This document shows, one piece after another, positions 8,378-14,110 of a stretch of DNA of 14,110 nucleotides; position 1 is the first letter of the stretch, and every line of letters begins with the position of its first letter. The notes beneath the pieces are model-generated. The model saw nothing but the letters and a program-made list of their open reading frames with translations, had not been told where the DNA came from and did not search any database. The translations under genes were made by a program, and so were the position numbers. Source of the DNA: Microdochium bolleyi (Eukaryota > Ascomycota > Sordariomycetes > Xylariales > Microdochiaceae). The stretch is taken from contig KQ964335.1 in assembly GCA_001566295.1 (NCBI GenBank), positions 1-14,110 on the forward strand. Reading direction: 5' to 3'.

Positions 8378-8917
8378 CTAAACAACCGTCATTATATGGT
8401 CGAACAATCTAAGAAGGGAAAAGCGTCTGAGCGCTCGATTGCCCAGTGCCGCGAATGAGGTCGTGCCCGTCAGCGCGGCTTGGCGAGTCATGTAGGCTCT
8501 CCCCTCCGCGCTCGGAGTGTAGGCATAGCTGGGACTGTAGGCTTCCGTGCCAGTGGGGATTGCGGCCTTGCGAGCGGGAATTACACGGCACTGGGAATGG
8601 TTGGACGACGAGAGGTCGAACACCGCGCTGTTCCTGTTCTTCGTCACTACACCTAGGTCGCCAACGACTTTGGCGAGTGCGCTGGGTGAGACGCGGATTT
8701 TGGCCGTGTCAGGAATAGGCCAGAGCCCGTCCGTGTATAAACTGCGGATAAGTTGGCCCAGCATTTGAGCCTCGCAGTCCTCCGGCCAACACAATCGACG
8801 CTTGCGGTCCCTGACGTGCGACCACCCTTTACCAATAAGTCCACTCTCTCCTGTACCTAATCCAGTACTCATTCGGAAGGACATGTCCGCTAGTATATAC
8901 TTGGTTTTCGCTAACAT
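8378..8917 (-). CDS. Unidentified protein, 179 codons, possibly a gene or a gene relic
   Basis: Open - strand frame from an ATG at 8917-8915 to a TAG at 8380-8378, with the frame also open further upstream to about 8998. The middle (KIRVSPSALAKVVGDLGVV, FDLSSSNHSQCRVIPARKA) has G/C-ending codons, and its residue mix looks like a folded protein. A pyrimidine-rich TCTCTGTTCCAG lies just before the ATG on this strand and could be a splice acceptor, in which case the ATG is internal and a first exon lies further right. I do not recognise the family and see no signal peptide or membrane segment. It is the only candidate gene on the - strand. It could still be chance, since 180 codons without a stop is not extraordinary at this base composition. 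Confidence 0.4.
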   Translation of the reverse strand: MLAKTKYILADMSFRMSTGLGTGESGLIGKGWSHVRDRKRRLCWPEDCEAQMLGQLIRSLYTDGLWPIPDTAKIRVSPSALAKVVGDLGVVTKNRNSAVFDLSSSNHSQCRVIPARKAAIPTGTEAYSPSYAYTPSAEGRAYMTRQAALTGTTSFAALGNRALRRFSLLRLFDHIMTVV

Positions 8918-9682
8918 GGACTGGAACAGAGATGTGTAACGACCAACAAACAGGGTCGAGTGTTTGGGCTGCAGGCAGCACAAACAAGAAGGTCGCACGA
9001 TCGGGCCAGGAACAAGGACGAGTCATGCCGATAAGGGAAAGATGCTTACATACGGGCCATGCAATGGGCCAGGAGAACCATGGCACTGTGCCAAGACCAA
9101 GAGGGACTTCGCAGTAACTATGCAGCGCCTCGACAGGCACGGCAGTGCACGGTGAAGGATGAAGGAGTATATGACCCAGATAGTTTTCCTTGACCAGACA
9201 GTCTTTACCTTCATACTTTAGCGATGAATCTAAGTATCATTCTCACCATCACTGCGTTTTGCTGCATAGCACTTCTTGCAGAGGTGCTATGGACGGAGTG
9301 ATTCAAAAGTGGGGCGTGGCACCAATAGCTTCAGCACAATGCACATCTCTGTCAGGCTGAATCCACGTGAGCTCCGATTTGGCCCACTTTAGCGAGCCTG
9401 ATATCTATGACGCGATGAACACCAAACGCAGCGTCTCAGCATCGCAAGATCTCTAGAGACGTGTTTTCGGACGGCCTCTACGTTTGAGTCCCTATTTGAA
9501 AGCTGCGGCAGTGGATAGGGGATTAGCACGCACGTGGACATGAATCGTCATTCGCAGCTTCGTGAGCGAATCCAAGACTCCCTGTCCTTTTTCCTACACT
9601 GTGACCGCCTTCCAGCCGCTTCACTTTGCGCACTTTACACATAGCCAGCAGCCTCTCAGAGAATTTCACTATGAGATTCTAG
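8918..9682. other. Stretch without a recognisable gene
   Basis: No convincing frame on either strand, apart from a possible upstream exon of the - strand candidate. The last part, before 9683, may belong to the decayed 5' end of the helicase gene, but I cannot follow it. Confidence 0.4.
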
Positions 9683-9781
9683 GGATTCCAACGATGGCTG
9701 GACCGAGCACACGATATTGGTGTTGCGCGCAACTCCCCCGATGCGCTCAACCTTTCTGGGGGCCGGCAATACTTCAACCGA
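9683..9781 (+). other. Possible detached N-terminal coding piece of the helicase gene
   Basis: This frame, the same as that of the Walker A segment, is open for 33 codons and reads like protein (RWLDRAHDIGVARNSPDALN, then SGGRQYFNR) before a TAG at 9782-9784. A further TAA at 9818-9820 separates it from the Q-motif segment. A GTAAGA at 9784 could be a splice donor, but the acceptors I tried recreate a stop, so decay is as likely as splicing. Assigned to the helicase only by position and frame. Confidence 0.3.
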
Positions 9782-9820
9782 TAGTAAGAAGAACATCCCA
9801 AACCTCCGGGCCGGTGCTAA

Positions 9821-12122
9821 AGCAGAGTCAAGGTCTTCATATCGGGACAGGTACTAAAGACAGAGTACACATTTACGAGGAGGTATAGCTCGACAACCGA
9901 GCATAGGCTATTATGGTCCGAAGAGCAACTCGCCATTGTCGCACGCGCTCGCACCCACAACATTGTCGTCTCAGCCCGGCCGGGCTCGGGAAAGACAGCC
10001 ACAGCTGAGCCATCGTATCGGCAACCCGGACAAGTATGTTGGTGTTCTCACCTATTCGAAGCGCTTGCAAACGGAGACGGCCAAGCGTCTGGATAAAACC
10101 AAGTATCCCAAGAGCGAGACCTACACATTCCACGGTTTGGGACGCGATCTGTTTTCAAAAGTACTGCCCAACGACCGCGAAGTGGGCAAAGTGCGAAGCG
10201 AGCGCGCCCATCCAACATGGAAGGGCAAACCCTTCGACATTATCATTCTTGACGAGATGCAAGACTGCACGGAGACATTATTCTGGTTGGTCTGCACCTT
10301 TGTCGGCTGTGTTACCCAGAGCAGTGGCCGCGCGCCCCGGCTTGTTGTCCTCGGAGACGAAAGGCAAGCCATATACGAATTCAAAGGGGCAGACGCACGA
10401 TATCTGAGCGACGCCCCCACCATCATGGCAGATTTGTCGTCTGACCCCTGGGATCGCCTGACTCTCAATAAGAGTTTCCGGCTATCACACCAGAACGCAA
10501 ATTTCATCAACAAAGCATTTCTGGAAGGCGAAGACTACATCGTTGGCTCGCACGACGGCCCTAAACCTCTGTATATCCACGCAGACGTTTTCAAAGTAAA
10601 CCTTCTTGCGGAGGAACTGGTTCCTCTGATTCGCCAATACGGAGTCGAGAATACCGCTATCCTTGGCATCTCTGTTCGCACAAATCGACGAATCTCAAAA
10701 CTGACAAACCACCTGACTGTTAAGGGAGATATGTCCGTTGCCCAGCCAGTACTAGAGGACATGGCGCTCGACGACCAAGTCATTCACGGAAAGATCTGCG
10801 TATCCACTATCCATCAGTTCAAGGGGAGCGAGCGCGAGTTGGTCATTCTCTATGGCTTAGACGACTATTACTTCAAGATAGCCCCGGACCAGCCCGACGA
10901 CAGATGTCCCAACGACATTTTTGTGGCGCTCAGTCGGTCGTCGAGGCAGCTCGTCGTTATACACGACGTCAAGCAACGTATCATGCCATGTGTGGACGTT
11001 CCACAACTCCGGACAACAGCAGAACACCAGTTTTTGTCCCCGAAAGCGTCGTTCGAGACGAGAGCCCCAACGAAGAAGACAAAGCTGGGACTACACCTTC
11101 CCATGGTCGTCGGCGCCTCTGACCTTGCGCGACACGTCACCGATGAGGCGCTGCATGCCGCCGTCACCAGACACGCTACTATAACGAAGCGATCACCCGC
11201 GCTGCCTCTTTCTGAGCATATCGGAGCTCCTGACAAGATCCCCACGGACACAGAGAAGCGCCACTGCGAAGCTGTGAGCGACATCAACGGCATAGCCATT
11301 GTGGCAGCATACGAGCTTCACATCTTTGGTACACTCACGACGCTGGACTATGACAAGGAAGCCTTGTCAGAGCTGAAGCAGAAGTTGCCACAGCGGGCTT
11401 CTAAAAGGGCAGCATGGCTATGTCGCGACTCCTGTCGTTACCTGTCTGGACTCTCGGGCTATCGGTCTCGAGAGATACAGATGAATGCCAGCATGAAGGA
11501 ACACAAGTTCAAGTGGCTAGCGCCCTACCTCAAGAAGGCACGCGCTCGTCTGGAAGGCCAGTTCCAATCCGTTGCCCAGGCCGACCTGCAATTCGAGTAC
11601 AAACTCAGAACACGATTTTTGGTCCATGAAGATAACCGAGACGACCGAGACAACGAGGACGATCAAGGCGACCAGGGCGACGAGGAAGACCAAAATGATA
11701 TTCGCAGGTCCCTGTCCACGGAAATCCCTGGCCGCGCCGACATCATCCAAACGACCCCAAAGGGGTCCAGCGACAAAACCTGCCCGCAAGTTGTCACTTT
11801 GTGGGAGATCAAGTTCGTGAGCCACCTCTCGCTTGAGCACGTCGTGCAGGCCAGCGTCTATGCCCACCTCTGGGCGACCAAGCACGACGGAGGGATGCCG
11901 AAAGTGATGCTTTACAACGTCCGCGACGGCGAGAAGTGGGAGATATCTCCCAAGAATCCGGCGGCTGGCATGCAGCCGCTCGTGGAGGAGGTCTTGCGGG
12001 CGAAGTATACATCGAAGGGCAAGATCTCGGACGAGGAGTTCCTGAACGAATGTGCTAAGATACGCGAGGAAGTTGAGGGGCTTTTCGGGGACTCAAGCTT
12101 AGATCGACAGCCATTGAGATGA
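9821..12122 (+). pseudogene. SF1 (UvrD-like) DNA helicase fused to a C-terminal PD-(D/E)XK nuclease, frame broken after Walker A
   Basis: Likely an ATP-driven DNA translocase with a nuclease end, comparable in layout to RecB/AddA-type enzymes. Motifs in order: Q motif WSEEQLAIV (9914), Walker A ARPGSGKT (9974-9997), Ia VLTYSKRLQTETAKRL, II IIILDEMQD (10251-10265), III LGDERQAIYEFKGAD, IV LNKSFRLSHQN, V STIHQFKGSERE (about 10803), VI FVALSRSSRQL (about 10920). The nuclease has GRAD (Asp at 11739-11741), WEIK (Glu 11805, Lys 11811) and QASVY (Gln 11847, Tyr 11859), with an acidic low-complexity insert at about 11626-11700. The Walker A frame and the body frame differ. Conserved sequence is restored if one G is missing near 10009 and one A near 10023. 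The body has no ATG before motif II, so it cannot start on its own with an intact ATPase. The true start is not found; a related-looking piece lies at 9683-9781. Ends at TGA 12120-12122. Confidence 0.85.
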
Positions 12123-12339
12123 CTTGGGACATTCTATGGATGTTCGTTGGTAGGCTGGGCGCTGCGAGTCTTGCTCTGCCTCTTTGACACCTCTTGAAGT
12201 CTGGCAGCTTCTCGACTTGTCCATCCTCCTACTAATAGAATAGGTAAAGTTCGTGGTGCAGTGTAGCAATTGGATCTAAAGCAATCCATCCACTGCCTCT
12301 CGCCATAAGTTGCACCCCGTTGGCTGGTGGTTGCTACAA

Positions 12340-12561
12340 CCATGGTCTACTTACGACAAAAGCGACTACAGAAGGATAAAGCGAGTCACTGTATGTTTCG
12401 CTTGCCATGCTCGCAAAGTGAAGGTCAGTGTGCTATGCGACTGAACTAGGTGCCTAGTTGCTGACATGAGTGTCAGTGCTATGGCTAGAGGTTCCTGCGC
12501 TTGGTAACCTAGAAAGAAAGATTTCAAGACATGCGAGAAGTACCAACTGGACGCTTGGTAA
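12340..12561 (+). pseudogene. Relic of a second Zn2Cys6 transcription factor (N-terminal zinc cluster only)
   Basis: Before a short intron the frame reads RRIKRVTVCFACHARKVK, the first half of a zinc cluster (C-x2-C-x6-). After the intron the next codon is TGC, the third cysteine at the right spacing, but a TAG follows three codons later (12486-12488). In another frame KTCEKYQLDAW (12526-12558) resembles the second half, with the last cysteine absent. An ATG in good context at 12342 lies one base out of frame with the cluster. No middle homology region follows. Seen: half a motif plus splice signals and a matching remnant. Inferred: a decayed gene fragment, not functional. Confidence 0.6.
12424..12476 (+). 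other. Intron in the zinc-cluster relic (53 bp)
   Basis: GTCAGT donor directly after the RKVK codons, GCTGAC branch-like sequence, GTGTCAG acceptor directly before the third cysteine codon. Phase 0. It occupies the same position relative to the zinc cluster as intron 1 of the large transcription-factor gene at 1424. Confidence 0.6.
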
Positions 12562-14110
12562 GAGGCCCAGCACCCTTATGCAGCAATCCGCCATGATGTG
12601 TATCGCTAGGAGGCGCAGAGATCTAGCACATGCGTTGTTGCCCCTAGTATCAAGGTTGTCACTGTACCTGAGCGAACGAGTTGTGGAGAAGAAGGCTGTC
12701 GGGAGATATAGTACAGTTCTTGGGCCGTTCTATGCAGCATGACTATGAGATCCCCTTCGGGACACTAAGTTCTTTGTGCAATGCCGAGCAGCAAGCAAGT
12801 TGACCATGAGCCATTGACGTCTCGTCTGCGGGCCTTCGAATGTCTTTCTGTAAGTGTTGCGCACTGCCTGCTCCTGTGCCGCGTTCGCAGCCAACCCCTG
12901 TAAAGGAAAGGGAGACTAATAACTGGATTCCGGCAACAAGGTGAATAGAGGCGAACGTGCGGCCAAGCGTTCTTGTGCGGAGGGGCGGCGTCTGTGGCCA
13001 CCTCTCAGTGGCCTTATTTGCGGGTTCCGAAGTTGATGGAGAATTCCTGTGAATCGCAACGGTTGTTGTGCTCGCATGATGTCAACCGCCTGGTGTGCGT
13101 AGAGATGTGATCATCATGTACCGGACTCGCAGCCCCAAGACACTCATGTGCCAGAACTGGTGCGCGCCAGAACGAAGCCGATCGCAGATCGTGTCGAGCC
13201 AATGGCAGCTGCAAACTGCGTGGGGTAAAGTCCTGCGAGGCGGTGCGGTTGGCTCCCCTGGCCCACACGATCCCATTAGCTTTGGCCGGACGCACTACTC
13301 CCAAAGGGGAAGGAATGATGAGGCAGACAATCGATTCATGATTCCTTCCTAATCGGGAAAGTGAGCGTTGTCCCGAGGAAATTCGTCTCGATAGCAGCCC
13401 ACTCGCGTTGGCCACCCGATGCGAGTAGAGGCTAACAAATTCGAAGTATCTCCGTGAGCAAGTTCACAAGTGGCGCATCCTTGGCCGAACGAGAGAATAG
13501 GTGTATGATGCGGCGGTACATTATGGATATTCGGCATTTATAACACAGAGCTGCCGTGTTTCAACTTGAGCACTAAAAGGCGGTGGTTGAGATTGTAGGT
13601 CATCCTCTTCGTTCAATCAGAAGTTGGGGAATGAGACGATGGAGATCATGTCATCATACCCAATATTCTCTCCGGACGAGTCGCGTATCTCGCAACTCAA
13701 CAGTTCCGGAATCCTACGCCTGTCCGTTGCTAGCGCCCTGGCGACTTCGAGATCAAGTGGCATTTGGATCGAGTGCTCTGACTGCAAGGTGGCGCACCAT
13801 GGTGCAAGGGCGGCTGTGGCTCGTGAGACATAGACTCATGCCTGCTCCTCATGAAATACTAGAACGTAAGTCTGCAGGGAGGTGTCCAGCTCGCCAGTGT
13901 AACTTCCAAATTCGATAAGCTGGTAGTATGATATACGACACAACTATATCGTGCCGTCAATATCTGGTCTTACGTCTATGTAAGCTGCCATGAGGTGTCC
14001 ATGCATCAATAAGATCTGGGCGGTCTTGTATAGCACAATGATTGGATACAAGTTGTGTCTGACCCGGTTCATAATCAATTGCACGCAAATGAGGTATAGC
14101 AGACTTGGAA
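12562..14110. other. Distal 1.5 kb without a recognisable gene
   Basis: Read on both strands. The longer frames (a - strand frame at 13014-13415 lacking an ATG start, a + strand frame at 13583-13918 and a 64-codon ATG frame at 13639-13833 with a CxxC pair in ECSDCKVAHHG) carry no motif I can assign. A GTAAGT at about 13866 could be a stray donor. No tRNA, repeat array or mobile-element end was seen. Confidence 0.45.

Noticed and set aside
10868..11299. Open - strand frame of about 143 codons
   Set aside because: Mirror of the helicase body, without motifs.
13014..13415. Open - strand frame of about 133 codons
   Set aside because: No ATG at its start, no motif, and nothing around it supports a gene.
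13639..13833. 64-codon ATG frame with a CxxC pair
   Set aside because: Reads somewhat like protein, but it is short, with no known family and no supporting signals. Kept only as a note under the distal region.
1..14110. tRNA, CRISPR array, transposon ends or Helitron-type Rep gene
   Set aside because: No B-box/A-box pair, no spaced direct repeats, no terminal inverted repeats and no HUH Rep motif were found by eye. The helicase belongs to the UvrD-like type and not to the Helitron Pif1-like type.

Overview
The window looks like a gene-poor, partly decayed accessory region of a filamentous ascomycete (Pezizomycotina). The evidence is a Zn2Cys6 zinc-cluster transcription factor with short introns (66-82 bp, GT donors, CTAAC-like branch points, CAG/TAG acceptors), a pyrimidine-rich promoter tract, a fungal-type nuclease-kinase fusion protein and a fungal RBR ubiquitin-ligase fragment. 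Almost all recognisable coding sequence is on the + strand.

Layout. At 3-68 is the last 21 codons of an unidentified upstream gene. 69-1267 is largely empty, with a 16-nt C run and one weak small ORF. 1268-3780 is a zinc-cluster transcription factor with a perfect DNA-binding motif, four credible introns and the fungal middle homology region, but about six indels break its frame. 3781-4605 is promoter-like: a CT-rich tract, a CACGTG palindrome and small upstream ORFs. 4606-6921 is the best gene of the window: an intact, intronless 771-codon protein made of a coiled coil, a PD-(D/E)XK nuclease-type domain, a Cys/His cluster and a protein-kinase-like domain. 7033-7599 is the 3' part (end of RING1, IBR, RING2) of an RBR E3 ligase with no start codon. 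7600-8377 holds nothing I recognise. 8378-8917 on the - strand is an unidentified open frame of 179 codons. 9821-12122 encodes an SF1 (UvrD-like) helicase fused to a C-terminal RecB/Cas4-like PD-(D/E)XK nuclease; the body is one long open frame, but two single-base losses sit just after the Walker A motif. 12340-12561 is a short relic of a second zinc-cluster gene with an intron at the same place as the first. The rest, to 14110, is without recognisable genes.

How it fits together. Two different proteins with PD-(D/E)XK nuclease signatures (one joined to a kinase, one to a helicase) lie within 8 kb, with a ubiquitin-ligase fragment between them. This is the most interesting aspect. A joint function is speculation: the spacing is loose, there are no shared promoters, and several members are broken. 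The intact nuclease-kinase gene between damaged neighbours suggests that it alone may be under selection, or that it arrived or duplicated more recently.
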